64,000 nucleotides of DNA, taken from assembly GCF_028610675.1 (NCBI RefSeq), contig NZ_JAQQWS010000003.1:62001-126000 (forward strand), in the 5' to 3' direction. Each line of letters starts with the position of its first letter. The stretch's first letter is position 1. The notes under the pieces are model-generated. The model searched no databases, was not told the DNA's origin, and worked only from the letters and a program-made list of their open reading frames with translations. Made by a program: the position numbers and the translations under genes. This stretch comes from Alkalihalobacillus pseudalcaliphilus (GTDB lineage: Bacteria; Bacillota; Bacilli; Bacillales; Bacillaceae_D). This document shows, one piece after another, positions 42,890 through 51,415 of the stretch.

Positions 42890-42907
42890 TTGGCGCAATT
42901 TTTGCAT
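42890..42907 (+). promoter_or_regulatory. Sigma-54 (-24/-12) promoter
   Basis: TTGGCGCAATTTTTGCAT matches the consensus TGGCAC-N5-TTGCA. The GG (42892-42893) and GC (42904-42905) doublets are separated by exactly 10 nt. It lies 35 nt upstream of the AtuA-type gene, with its ribosome binding site GAGGTG in between. Confidence 0.85.
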
Positions 42908-42941
42908 TTATAATGACAACAACAAACAAAGAGGTGAAACC

Positions 42942-44276
42942 ATGAAAAGTATTCGTATCGGTACCGGGGCCGGTTATGCAGGTGATCGAATAGATGCAGC
43001 TATTCATTTAATTAAGAAAGGGGAACTAGACTATTTAGTGCTTGAGTGTTTAGCTGAACGAACAACTGCATTAGCAAACCTGAAAAGGAAAGCGGATTCA
43101 TCAAAAGGATACGGGCCATTTTTACATGAAAGAATGGTACAATTATTACCTTTATGTCAACAATACGGCGTTACACTTATTACTAATATTGGAGCAGCTA
43201 ACCCAGAGGCAGCAGTACATGAAACAAATAAAATTGCTTCTGACCTGTCTTTATCTGGGCTCAAAATAGTTGGCGTATCTGGTTCAAACGTACTTGAACA
43301 GATCATAAAAGAAAATGTTGATATTTGGGAAACAGGTTCGAAAGTTTCTGAAGTGGAAGCAGAAATTGTTTCAGCAGATGCTTATTTAGGAGTAGAGGCG
43401 ATTATTCCCGCTTTGGAGCAACTAGCAAATGTCATTATTACAGGGCGAGTAGCTGATCCTTCCTTGTTTTTAGCACCTATGATACATGAATTGAAGTGGG
43501 CACATGATGATTGGCATCTGTTAGGTCAAGGTACTATATGTGCACACCTACTAGAGTGTGGTGCTCAAGTAACTGGTGGATATTATGCCGATGGTTACAA
43601 AAAACAAATACAAAATCTCTCAAAGGTAGGGATGCCAATTGTTGAAATGTTCGAAGACGGCACAGGGATTATTTCTAAAACCCCAGACAGTGGTGGTGAG
43701 GTTTCGGTTTCCACATGTAAAGAACAACTCCTTTACGAAGTAATGAATCCAGCGGAATATATAACCCCGGATGTCATTGCTGACTTTTCAGAAGTCGAAT
43801 TTTTAGAGCTTGCAAAAGATCAAATCCAAGTATTAGGAGGCACAGGGAAACCAAAAACCGACACTCTGAAAGTGACTATTGGCGTTGACAAAGGTTTTAT
43901 TGGTGAAAGCTTTATCGCATATGGTGGTCACCATGCTCTAGAAAGAGCCGAAATAGCGAAGCAAATAATTGAGGAACGATTACACGCACATCCCGATGAT
44001 TATCTGGAATTGAAGTTTGACTTTATAGGCTGTAATTCACTTTACCATCAGGGTACTTATAACATCCCATATGAATTACTGCTTCGTGTTTCAGGTAGAA
44101 CGAAAACAATCAAAGCAGCAAGTAAAATTGGTGAAGAGGTGGAGGCTCTATGGCTTAATGGTCCAGGTGGACCAGGTGGCGTTCGTTCCTTTACTCGTCC
44201 GATTATTTCTGCGTATTCAGCCTTGTTGCACCGCTCATTCATACAATCAAAAACTTTTATACTAGAGGTGAAATAA
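42942..44276 (+). CDS. AtuA-family (DUF1446) protein, acyclic-terpene-utilisation type
   Basis: A 444-residue cytoplasmic protein of the AtuA/DUF1446 family. It begins IRIGTGAGYAGDRIDAAIHL, the family's glycine-rich opening, with YLVLECLAERT soon after. It also has ITNIGAANPEAA, VITGRVADPSLFLAPM, HLLECGAQVTGGYYAD and a glycine-rich end (GPGGPGGVRSFTRP). In Pseudomonas AtuA is needed for citronellol/geraniol breakdown, but its exact reaction is not established and relatives occur in many organic-acid loci. The C-terminal module that is often fused is a separate gene here, starting directly after the stop. Controlled by a sigma-54 promoter. Confidence 0.82.
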   Translation: MKSIRIGTGAGYAGDRIDAAIHLIKKGELDYLVLECLAERTTALANLKRKADSSKGYGPFLHERMVQLLPLCQQYGVTLITNIGAANPEAAVHETNKIASDLSLSGLKIVGVSGSNVLEQIIKENVDIWETGSKVSEVEAEIVSADAYLGVEAIIPALEQLANVIITGRVADPSLFLAPMIHELKWAHDDWHLLGQGTICAHLLECGAQVTGGYYADGYKKQIQNLSKVGMPIVEMFEDGTGIISKTPDSGGEVSVSTCKEQLLYEVMNPAEYITPDVIADFSEVEFLELAKDQIQVLGGTGKPKTDTLKVTIGVDKGFIGESFIAYGGHHALERAEIAKQIIEERLHAHPDDYLELKFDFIGCNSLYHQGTYNIPYELLLRVSGRTKTIKAASKIGEEVEALWLNGPGGPGGVRSFTRPIISAYSALLHRSFIQSKTFILEVK

Positions 44277-44600
44277 ATGGTACAGAGTGTTCCATTATTT
44301 GAAATCGCTCACGCACGATCTGGAGATAAGGGCGAACTAACAACTTTAACTCTTTTTGCTTATCAAGATCAGGACTATAAATTACTCCAAGAACAAGTGA
44401 CAGAAGAAATGATAAAAAAGCATTTTACATCAATTGGTATTCAAAAAATAGAGAGATATGAATTACCAAAAATAGTAGCGCTCCATTTTGTTTTACACAA
44501 AACAAGACCAAATGGAGTTGCTGCGACCTTAGAGTTTGATGCACATGGAAAATCCTTGTCTTGGTATGCATTAGAACTAGAAATTGAACTTTCAGAATAA
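44277..44600 (+). CDS. AtuA-like ferredoxin-fold protein
   Basis: A 107-residue protein matching the C-terminal AtuA-like module: FEIAHARSGDKGELTTLTLF (family pattern AHARSGDKG) near the start and LHFVLHKTRPNGVAATLEFD near the end. In many bacteria this module is fused to the DUF1446 domain; here it is encoded separately with zero spacing (TAA then ATG), so the two probably form one complex. Function unknown. Second gene of the sigma-54 operon. Confidence 0.78.
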   Translation: MVQSVPLFEIAHARSGDKGELTTLTLFAYQDQDYKLLQEQVTEEMIKKHFTSIGIQKIERYELPKIVALHFVLHKTRPNGVAATLEFDAHGKSLSWYALELEIELSE

Positions 44601-44637
44601 AAAAAACTCATAAAATAAACTTGGAGGAGGTAGAGTT

Positions 44638-45933
44638 ATGATAGCTTTATTAGGATTTTTAACGATTGGTATATTTCTATATACCATTCTCTTAAAAAAG
44701 TTATCCGTTATTGTAGCCTTAGTATTTATCCCTACTATTTTTGGTTTAATTGGTGGGTTCGGTGCTAATATAGGTACTTATATGTTAGAAGGTTTGATGC
44801 TTGTAGCACCTACTGGTATTATGCTTGGCTTTGCGATTCTGTACTTTGGTGTTATGAATAGTGCTGGAATGTTTGATCCTATTCTTTCTAGAATCCTTAA
44901 GGTAGTAAAAGGCGATCCTCTAAAAGTGGTGATTGGCACATTAATTTTTGCTGTAATTGCTCAGCTTGACGGTTCTGGAGCATCAACATTTCTTATCGTT
45001 ATACCCGCACTATTGCCACTTTATGATAAGTTAGGGATGAGTCGCCTTGTCTTAGCTGGAGTCGTTGGACTTGGTGCAGGACTAATGAATATTATGCCTT
45101 GGGGTGGCCCTACTGCTCGGGCTGGAAGTGCATTAGGCATTGACCCTAGTGAAATTTTCATTCCATTACTTCCTTCTATAGGTGTAGGTTTAATTTGGTT
45201 ATTTTTTGTTGCCTACTGGATTGGAAAAAAAGAAAGGAAAAGGGTTGGTATTCAATCTGTTAAATATAGTATTGATTCAGATTTAACGGAAGAACAAAAA
45301 AGATTAAAGCGGCCCAAATTATTTATTCCTAACGTTCTCCTAACCATCATTACGTTAGTTACACTTGTTATGCAGTGGCTTCCACTTCCTGTAATCTTTA
45401 TTATTTCATTTGTCCTAGCTTTACTTTTGAATTACCCAAATGTTAAGGACCAAATGTATCAAGTTGAACTCCAAGCGAAGGGTATGATTTCAGTCATAAC
45501 TATCATCTTCTCAGCTGGAATTTTCACAGGCATTCTCACTGGTACAGGTATGATTGAAGCCATGGCTGTAACACTTGTGTCTATTATTCCTGATCAAATC
45601 GGTGGTTCTCTCCCTGGATTAATTGCTCTTATTAGTATGCCATTAAGCCTTGTTTTTACACCGGATGCTTATTACTATGGGGTCATGCCAATATTAGCTC
45701 ACTCTGCAGATTTATATGGAGTACCACCAATAGAAGTGGCTCAAGCATCAGTTTTAGGACAAATGACGGTCGGCTTTCCCCTTAGTCCCTTAACTGCTTC
45801 TACTTTCCTATTAATTGGGTTAGCACAGGTTGAATTAGGTGACCATCAGAAATTTATGTTTAAGTGGGCTTTTCTAACTACGATTGTAATGGCAATTTTT
45901 GCGATTTTGACAGGGGTTATTTCAGCTTGGTAA
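44638..45933 (+). CDS. CitMHS-family carboxylate:cation symporter
   Basis: A 431-residue transporter with about 11-12 membrane spans. QLDGSGASTFLIVIPALLPL and NIMPWGGPTARAGSAL (about residues 105-165), and GFPLSPLTASTFLLIGLA near the C-terminus, are the paired re-entrant substrate loops of citrate-metal/H+ symporters (CitM/CitH of B. subtilis). It probably imports a di- or tricarboxylate or hydroxy acid that the AtuA pair then acts on. Preceded by GGAGGAGG; last gene of the operon, with a terminator 9 nt downstream. Confidence 0.86.
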   Translation: MIALLGFLTIGIFLYTILLKKLSVIVALVFIPTIFGLIGGFGANIGTYMLEGLMLVAPTGIMLGFAILYFGVMNSAGMFDPILSRILKVVKGDPLKVVIGTLIFAVIAQLDGSGASTFLIVIPALLPLYDKLGMSRLVLAGVVGLGAGLMNIMPWGGPTARAGSALGIDPSEIFIPLLPSIGVGLIWLFFVAYWIGKKERKRVGIQSVKYSIDSDLTEEQKRLKRPKLFIPNVLLTIITLVTLVMQWLPLPVIFIISFVLALLLNYPNVKDQMYQVELQAKGMISVITIIFSAGIFTGILTGTGMIEAMAVTLVSIIPDQIGGSLPGLIALISMPLSLVFTPDAYYYGVMPILAHSADLYGVPPIEVAQASVLGQMTVGFPLSPLTASTFLLIGLAQVELGDHQKFMFKWAFLTTIVMAIFAILTGVISAW

Positions 45934-45941
45934 CAGACATA

Positions 45942-45979
45942 AAAGTGTACGAGAACCTATATCTTGTACACTTTCTTTA
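45942..45979 (+). terminator. Terminator of the AtuA-CitMHS operon
   Basis: AAAGTGTAC (45942-45950) pairs with GTACACTTT (45966-45974), followed by CTTTAATT. Starts 9 nt after the transporter stop. Confidence 0.75.
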
Positions 45980-46198
45980 ATTATTATTATTAAAATAAGA
46001 ACCCACACACCTTTATTTGGTACTTTAATATTTGAGGGCTTATGTATATCGGCACCGATGTTTTCCTCTCCCGCACTCCGTGTCCATATTCTTTATTTTA
46101 CGATAACTTAATAAAAAAAGAGTGATTATTACTTTTCATTTTTCAAAGTGAGGGAACAGTTTCACAATGGAAGAAGCAATCAATCGTTTAGTTAAACC

Positions 46199-46229
46199 AA
46201 AGAGCATTCATACTTATGAATGGCTCTTT
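46199..46229. terminator. Hairpin downstream of the YerC-like gene
   Basis: AAAGAGC-ATTCATA pairs with TATGAAT-GCTCTTT with a single bulge. It has an A-run on one side and TTTG on the other and lies 48 nt beyond the stop of the leftward regulator gene. The surrounding gap (45980-46277) has no convincing gene. Confidence 0.55.
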
Positions 46230-46277
46230 GCTCTTGATGAAGTTAATCAAAGTATACTTTTAGTGTCTTTTATTCTT

Positions 46278-46595
46278 TCACACAACTCCCTGCTCCCTCA
46301 ATCTCTCAATGACAGACTTCAATCCACTACTCTCTCGATTTAAGCATTGCTTAATCCGATAAATTAAATTAGAACGAGCATTATGTTCAATGTTAATTGT
46401 TTCATATGAGTCGCCATCATACACTCGAATTGCGACACGAAACCGCTGCACGTAGGATTCAATTTCCCTCGGTGTACATATGTCCTCAAAGAAATCCATA
46501 CACTCTTCGACGGTATTAAGTGAAAGTATTGCCTTATAAAGCTGTTCCTTATTTCGTTTGTGCATATTGTCTTTATCGATAAGGTTTTTATCCAT
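46278..46595 (-). CDS. YerC/TrpR-like DNA-binding protein with a divergent recognition helix
   Basis: A 105-residue protein similar to the YerC/YecD group of TrpR-fold proteins: LYKAILSLNTVEECMDFFEDIC and TPREIESYVQRFRVAIRVYDG match the family core. In usual YerC proteins the next helices read like GASTATISRVKRCLN. Here the segment is HNARSNLIYRIKQCLN, so the DNA-contacting helix has changed while the scaffold is kept. Start ATG after GGGGGAG (MDKNLID); a longer ORF extends 22 codons upstream. A perfect 14-bp palindrome lies upstream. Its place beside the homogentisate operon and the CitMHS operon makes it a candidate local regulator. Confidence 0.72.
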   Translation of the reverse strand: MDKNLIDKDNMHKRNKEQLYKAILSLNTVEECMDFFEDICTPREIESYVQRFRVAIRVYDGDSYETINIEHNARSNLIYRIKQCLNRESSGLKSVIERLREQGVV

Positions 46596-46671
46596 AAGAC
46601 TCTCCCCCAGCCGGAAATTAACTAAATTTTTATTGTTGTTGCAACGAACTCTGGCTTCCATCCTTTACTTT

Positions 46672-46685
46672 TTCGCTATAGCGAA
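46672..46685. promoter_or_regulatory. 14-bp palindrome upstream of the YerC-like gene
   Basis: TTCGCTATAGCGAA is a perfect palindrome 77 nt before the gene's start and 96 nt beyond the hmgA terminator. It is a candidate operator, possibly autoregulatory. Confidence 0.45.
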
Positions 46686-46780
46686 TCGAAATTCCTGTAT
46701 AACCATAAAAAATCGCAAGTAGAGATGCGCTCATACACATACGCTTACATAAATAAAGTAATAAAGCACATATGAAAGAG

Positions 46781-46807
46781 GAGCGTAAGGTGTGCTTCCT
46801 TACGCTC
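46781..46807 (-). terminator. Terminator-like hairpin after hmgA
   Basis: GAGCGTAAGG (46781-46790) pairs perfectly with CCTTACGCTC (46798-46807) with a 7-nt loop. The following tract is only moderately T-rich (CTCTTTC on the minus strand). It ends the homogentisate operon. Confidence 0.65.
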
Positions 46808-46827
46808 TATTTCACGATGTATAACCA

Positions 46828-47991
46828 TTAATCTTTCTTATCTATCCAGCTATATTTATACGCAGTTTGCTCGTAATAATGGGCTTTTTTGACAACTTTT
46901 AATGGCCTAAATGTATCGACCATAACCGCTAGCTCAAGCGTCTCTTTTTTGCCAATACTGCCTTCCGCTTTTCCAGGATGTGGACCATGTGGAATGCCTG
47001 AAGGATGTAGCGTCACCGAGCCTTCACTGACACCTTTGCGACTCATAAAGTTCCCTTTTACATAATAAAGAACTTCGTCACTATCAACATTGCTATGATA
47101 ATAGGGTGCAGGGATCGCCTCTGGGTGATAGTCATACATTCTTGGAACAAAAGAACAAATGACAAAGTTATTCGCTTCAAATGTTTGATGAATCGGCGGC
47201 GGCATATGAACTCTTCCTGTAATTGGTTCAAAATCTGCTACATTAAATGTATAAGGAAACAAATAACCATCCCAGCCGATAACATCTAATGGATGATGAT
47301 CGAACTGATGTGAATGCATATAACCTCGCGACTTCGTTCGCACCTCAAAATGCCCTTTTTCAAGATGGGTCTCTAACTTCTCCGGTCCGTGGAAATCACG
47401 CTCACAAAATGGACTATGCTCCAGCAATTGACCATGTGCATTTCGATAACGTTTCGGTGTCGTAATCCAACTATTCGTTTCAATGACTAAGAATTTCTGC
47501 TCTTCATCATTTGGTACAACACGATAAATCGTACCAATTGGCAACACAATGTAATCACCTGGCTTATACGGCAAAGTTCCGAATGTCGTTTCTACTTTCC
47601 CTGACCCATAATGGACAAAAAGAACTTCATCCCCATCACCATTCCGATAAAAATAATCCATGTCTTTACTTGGATTCACAACACCAATGAGCACATCTTC
47701 ATTACCGAGTAAATACTCTCTCCCCATCACCGCATCGCTTTTTTCTTGATATTGATGTGAGTAGAGATGACGCGGGGATAGCACTTGCTGTTCTTCATAT
47801 TCAATTGCACAACTCCCGATCAATTCGGCCTCTGTCATTGCCGTTGGTGAATTATGGTGGTAAAGAATAGACTGAATACCAGAAAATCCCTTAGTACCCA
47901 TCACTTGCTCCCGAAAAAGTTCTCCATTCTCCTGACGAAAAACGGTATGTCTTTTTGCTGGTATTTTCCCCATTTGTTTGTAAAAAGGCAT
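46828..47991 (-). CDS. hmgA: Homogentisate 1,2-dioxygenase
   Basis: A 387-residue cupin-type iron dioxygenase that opens homogentisate to maleylacetoacetate. VHMPPPIHQTFEANNFVICS, PAPYYHSNVDSDEVLYYV and HPSGIPHGPHPG carry the His and Glu residues that bind Fe(II). The protein is shorter than the human enzyme (445) and of the shorter bacterial form. Last gene of the hpd operon, 39 nt after fah, with AAAGGAG before the ATG. Confidence 0.9.
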   Translation of the reverse strand: MPFYKQMGKIPAKRHTVFRQENGELFREQVMGTKGFSGIQSILYHHNSPTAMTEAELIGSCAIEYEEQQVLSPRHLYSHQYQEKSDAVMGREYLLGNEDVLIGVVNPSKDMDYFYRNGDGDEVLFVHYGSGKVETTFGTLPYKPGDYIVLPIGTIYRVVPNDEEQKFLVIETNSWITTPKRYRNAHGQLLEHSPFCERDFHGPEKLETHLEKGHFEVRTKSRGYMHSHQFDHHPLDVIGWDGYLFPYTFNVADFEPITGRVHMPPPIHQTFEANNFVICSFVPRMYDYHPEAIPAPYYHSNVDSDEVLYYVKGNFMSRKGVSEGSVTLHPSGIPHGPHPGKAEGSIGKKETLELAVMVDTFRPLKVVKKAHYYEQTAYKYSWIDKKD

Positions 47992-48030
47992 TGGAACGCT
48001 CCTTTCTTATCACTTTCATTTTAAAATTCT

Positions 48031-49299
48031 TTACATTTCTAAAGCTGGTGCTATTTTCGCTCTAACTTCTCCAAAACCGACACGGTAACCATTTCCTTGG
48101 CAATATCCTGTCATGACGACTTCATCATCATCTTCAAGCCAGACTCGTTTATCACCATTTGAAAATGTAATCGGCTCTTCACCACGCCAAGTCCGTTCTA
48201 ATAAACAACCACGCTCAGACTTTTCTGGTCCGCTTATTGTTCCAGAAGCCAAGAGATCTCCTGCTCTTAAGTTACAGCCATTAATGGTGTGATGACTCAT
48301 TTGCTGAGCCATACTCCAGTACATATACTTGAAATTGGTCGAAATAAACGTTTCTATTGATTCCATCGTGCTCCCTTTTAAAGAAACATCTAACTGAATA
48401 TCAAAGGCTGCCGCCTTCTTATGCTCTAAATATGATAAAGGGGTAGGTTCCTGCTTTGGGCCTTGAACTCGAAAAGGCTCTAACGCATCCATTGGTACAA
48501 CCCATGGAGAAATTGATGTAGCGAAGCTTTTTGCTAAAAATGGACCTAACGGCTGATACTCCCATGCCTGTATATCACGAGCACTCCAATCATTGACAAG
48601 CACCAAACCAAATATTTTTTCTTCCGCTTCTTCTAATCGAATTGGCTCACCCGAAACATTTCCATGACCAACAAACCAACCAAGCTCTAACTCAAAATCA
48701 AGTTGTTTAGATGGACCAAAAATGGGGAACTCGTGTCCAGGGGGTTTCATTTGCCCGTTAGGTCTTCGTACTTCCGTACCACTAACAACGACAGAGCTTG
48801 CTCGCCCATGATAACCAACAGGCAGATGTGTCCAATTAGGCATTAATGCCTGATCTTTCCCACGAAACATCGACCCTACATTGGTCGCGTGTTCCTTAGA
48901 AGCATAGAAATCAGTATAATCGCCGATTTCAACGGGTAACAAAAGTTCGACGGCATCTATTTTGGTAAAAGCTCTTTCTCTTAGCTCCATATCATCACGT
49001 AAGCTAGCTTCTCCCTCATCCAATAGTTGCTGAAGCTGCTTTCGTATCGCTTTCCAAACAGTCGAACCTGCTTCCATCATTGCATTTAAATAACGTTGTC
49101 TAAAAATCGAGCTATCATCTTGTTCACCTTCTATTTTTAATAGCCCCGACTCATGTAAAACGGCTAAATCTAGAACATAATCTCCAATTGCTACACCAAC
49201 TCGAGGCTCCTCATCCTTTTGTTTACGAAAAATTCCATAAGGTAAATTTTGAATCGGAAAATGACTCCCCTTTTCCACTTGGATAAATGATTTTTGCAC
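48031..49299 (-). CDS. fah: Fumarylacetoacetase
   Basis: A 422-residue hydrolase of the FAA family that splits fumarylacetoacetate into fumarate and acetoacetate, the last step of tyrosine degradation. TDFYASKEHATNVGSMFRGK, PVGYHGRASSVVVSGT, DFELELGWFVG and VLVNDWSARDIQAWEYQPLG contain the metal-binding acidic residues and catalytic His. The N-terminal domain (about 1-110) is the SH3-like domain of true FAH enzymes. Start GTG 7 nt after GGAGG (a TTG one codon earlier is possible). Follows the unknown 320-residue protein by 16 nt. Confidence 0.9.
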   Translation of the reverse strand: MQKSFIQVEKGSHFPIQNLPYGIFRKQKDEEPRVGVAIGDYVLDLAVLHESGLLKIEGEQDDSSIFRQRYLNAMMEAGSTVWKAIRKQLQQLLDEGEASLRDDMELRERAFTKIDAVELLLPVEIGDYTDFYASKEHATNVGSMFRGKDQALMPNWTHLPVGYHGRASSVVVSGTEVRRPNGQMKPPGHEFPIFGPSKQLDFELELGWFVGHGNVSGEPIRLEEAEEKIFGLVLVNDWSARDIQAWEYQPLGPFLAKSFATSISPWVVPMDALEPFRVQGPKQEPTPLSYLEHKKAAAFDIQLDVSLKGSTMESIETFISTNFKYMYWSMAQQMSHHTINGCNLRAGDLLASGTISGPEKSERGCLLERTWRGEEPITFSNGDKRVWLEDDDEVVMTGYCQGNGYRVGFGEVRAKIAPALEM

Positions 49300-49315
49300 C
49301 AAATAACCTCCTATT

Positions 49316-50278
49316 CTATAAGATTTTTAAATCTTGAAGGTCAATACGAGGTTCATCAAAACTACATGTTCCAAATGAAAAAATATCCCGCTCGCGTAAA
49401 ACCTTCATCTCTTCTACCGTTAAAAAATAATCCTTCCAGCTTACATGTTCTTGATCAAATGTAAAATGTGCTGGATCCTCATCAGCGATGATTTGCTCAA
49501 GCTCAAAAGGTGTCAAATTGAACTTTCGAACGAGCAAGCTCCCAATAAAAACATTAAGGAAACCATGCATCTTAGCATCTACCTCATCCCTATACATACG
49601 AATTGGATGATGCAGACCTGCCGTAAATTTCTGTGGCACCCGATACTGCTTTGCTAATGTAAGCACACTTGAAACTTGTTCGACAGTAGGAAAATCTGCT
49701 TTATTTAGACCACCCATTCGAAACTTCAAACCTAGTTCCTTTTCCACCGATTTGTTTGACTGAGCTATCAAAGAAACGGTTTCTGTCAAACTTTGCAGCC
49801 ATGTTGGGCCAAACGGAACTGTGGGTTCACAAAAAAGCTGGATATGATATTGACTAGAAAGTGAGGCTAACCGTTTGACAAATGCTTTACTTGGAACAGC
49901 TGGGGGTAAGGGTTGCTCTAACACGCCTACTTGGATGACACCATTACTTTGATTCACATAATCAAAACATTGATGTACATGCTCAAGTAATTGTGATAAG
50001 CTTTCCTCTTCCGTGTTGGCTCGTTGCCCTGTTACAGCTATTCTTAATGGTATTCCTTTAGAAAAACCATTAAGAAAGGGGGTGAGCTCTCCTACCCTTT
50101 GAATGGGAATGATAAACCGACTTAGCATCCATTCATCCTTCTCATCAACATACTGCTTATAATTTTGTAACGCCTGCCAAAGAGAAAGATTTGCCGGCGG
50201 AAAAAGGCCGGCATAATCCATTATTTGTTGTAAAAATACTTGTACACTAGATGGGTACTCTAACTTTTTACGTGTCAT
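49316..50278 (-). CDS. Unknown protein inside the homogentisate operon
   Basis: A 320-residue soluble protein without signal or membrane segments. It begins with VFLQQIMDYAGLFPPANLSL, and DEWMLSRFIIPIQRVGELTPF follows; I recall uncharacterised proteins with a D.AGLFPPA.L opening, but no function. Later KFRMGGLNKADFPTVEQVSS and FTAGLHHPIRMY suggest a TIM-barrel-like phosphate or keto-acid site, which is a guess. It lies between hpd (16 nt) and fah (16 nt), so it is certainly co-transcribed. The pathway needs a maleylacetoacetate isomerase, and no GST-type MaiA is in the cluster, so this protein may fill that step or a related one. This is inference from position. Confidence 0.6.
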   Translation of the reverse strand: MTRKKLEYPSSVQVFLQQIMDYAGLFPPANLSLWQALQNYKQYVDEKDEWMLSRFIIPIQRVGELTPFLNGFSKGIPLRIAVTGQRANTEEESLSQLLEHVHQCFDYVNQSNGVIQVGVLEQPLPPAVPSKAFVKRLASLSSQYHIQLFCEPTVPFGPTWLQSLTETVSLIAQSNKSVEKELGLKFRMGGLNKADFPTVEQVSSVLTLAKQYRVPQKFTAGLHHPIRMYRDEVDAKMHGFLNVFIGSLLVRKFNLTPFELEQIIADEDPAHFTFDQEHVSWKDYFLTVEEMKVLRERDIFSFGTCSFDEPRIDLQDLKIL

Positions 50279-50293
50279 AGATCGATTCCCTAA

Positions 50294-51415
50294 TCAAATA
50301 TTGCCACGGCGTTCTTGCTCTCGTTCAATGGATTCAAATAACGCCTTAAAGTTCCCCTCACCGAAACCTCTTGCCCCTTTTCTTTGAATGATTTCAATAA
50401 ATAGGGTTGGACGATCAACAATTGGTTTCGTAAATATTTGTAAGAGATAACCTTCATCATCTCGGTCGACCAGAATATTTAGTTCACGAAGCTTTTTAAC
50501 ATCCTCGTCGATATCACCAACTCGAGCAATGAGATCCTCATAATACGTATCAGGCGTTTGTAAAAACTCCACTCCGTTGTCGCGAAGGTGACGAACGGTC
50601 GTAATAATATCATTGGTTAATACAGCTAAATGTTGGACGCCTGGTCCATTATAAAAATCTAAGTACTCCTCAATTTGTGATTTACGTTTTCCTTCTGCTG
50701 GTTCATTAATCGGGAATTTTATTCTACCAGTCCCATTCATCATCACTTTTGACATTAACGCAGAGTATTCAGTTGAAATATCTTCATCATCAAAGTGCTT
50801 AAGAACATTAAATCCAAAAACTTTCTCATAATAATTCGTCCATTCTTCCATACGCTCAACATTTCCAACGACATGATCGATTCCAACAATACCCGTTGAT
50901 GCAGAAAAGTTAGGTCCGTCATAAGGCTCATAGCCAGGCAAGAAGAAACCCTTATACTCTTCACATTCCACTAACGTATGAATCGTATCCCCATAAGTAC
51001 CAATAACCGCTTTTTTCACGTAACCGCTTTCATCTTTTTCTACCCAAGGTTCTGCGATTGGGATTCCTCCACGTTCAATCGCTCCAAAGTAAGCTTTATC
51101 GACATCCGTTACTTTCAAGCTGATATCTTTTACCCCTTCACCATGTTTCTTCACAAAATGAGCAACCATTGTATCTTCAGATAATGTGCCTGTAATGATG
51201 AGTCGAATAGCTCCTTGTTCTAATACATAGGACACGGTTTCACGACTTCCTGTTTCCAAACCACGGTACCCTTTAATTTCAAATCCAAATGCCTGACAAA
51301 AATAATAGGCGGATTGCTTTGCATTACCTACAAATAGCTCTAAATGATGGAAGCTTTCAACTGGAAAGATATCCTCCGTCATTTGATCAGCAGCCGTTAC
51401 CTTTTCTTTTTCCAT
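50294..51415 (-). CDS. hpd: 4-Hydroxyphenylpyruvate dioxygenase
   Basis: A 373-residue two-domain VOC-fold iron dioxygenase converting 4-hydroxyphenylpyruvate to homogentisate. The C-terminal catalytic domain shows the Fe(II) ligands in GIDHVVGNV (His), GVQHLAVLT (His) and LFIEIIQRKG (Glu). The C-terminal RKGARGFGEGNFKALFES is a strong HPPD signature. First gene of the operon hpd-unknown-fah-hmgA, ATG preceded by GGAGGAAT. Divergent from a DUF1450 gene and phenylalanine dehydrogenase. Confidence 0.94.
   Translation of the reverse strand: MEKEKVTAADQMTEDIFPVESFHHLELFVGNAKQSAYYFCQAFGFEIKGYRGLETGSRETVSYVLEQGAIRLIITGTLSEDTMVAHFVKKHGEGVKDISLKVTDVDKAYFGAIERGGIPIAEPWVEKDESGYVKKAVIGTYGDTIHTLVECEEYKGFFLPGYEPYDGPNFSASTGIVGIDHVVGNVERMEEWTNYYEKVFGFNVLKHFDDEDISTEYSALMSKVMMNGTGRIKFPINEPAEGKRKSQIEEYLDFYNGPGVQHLAVLTNDIITTVRHLRDNGVEFLQTPDTYYEDLIARVGDIDEDVKKLRELNILVDRDDEGYLLQIFTKPIVDRPTLFIEIIQRKGARGFGEGNFKALFESIEREQERRGNI

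Noticed and set aside
46167..46346. 59-codon ORF starting MEEAINRLVK
   Set aside because: It has no convincing ribosome binding site, runs through a terminator hairpin and antisense into the YerC-like gene.
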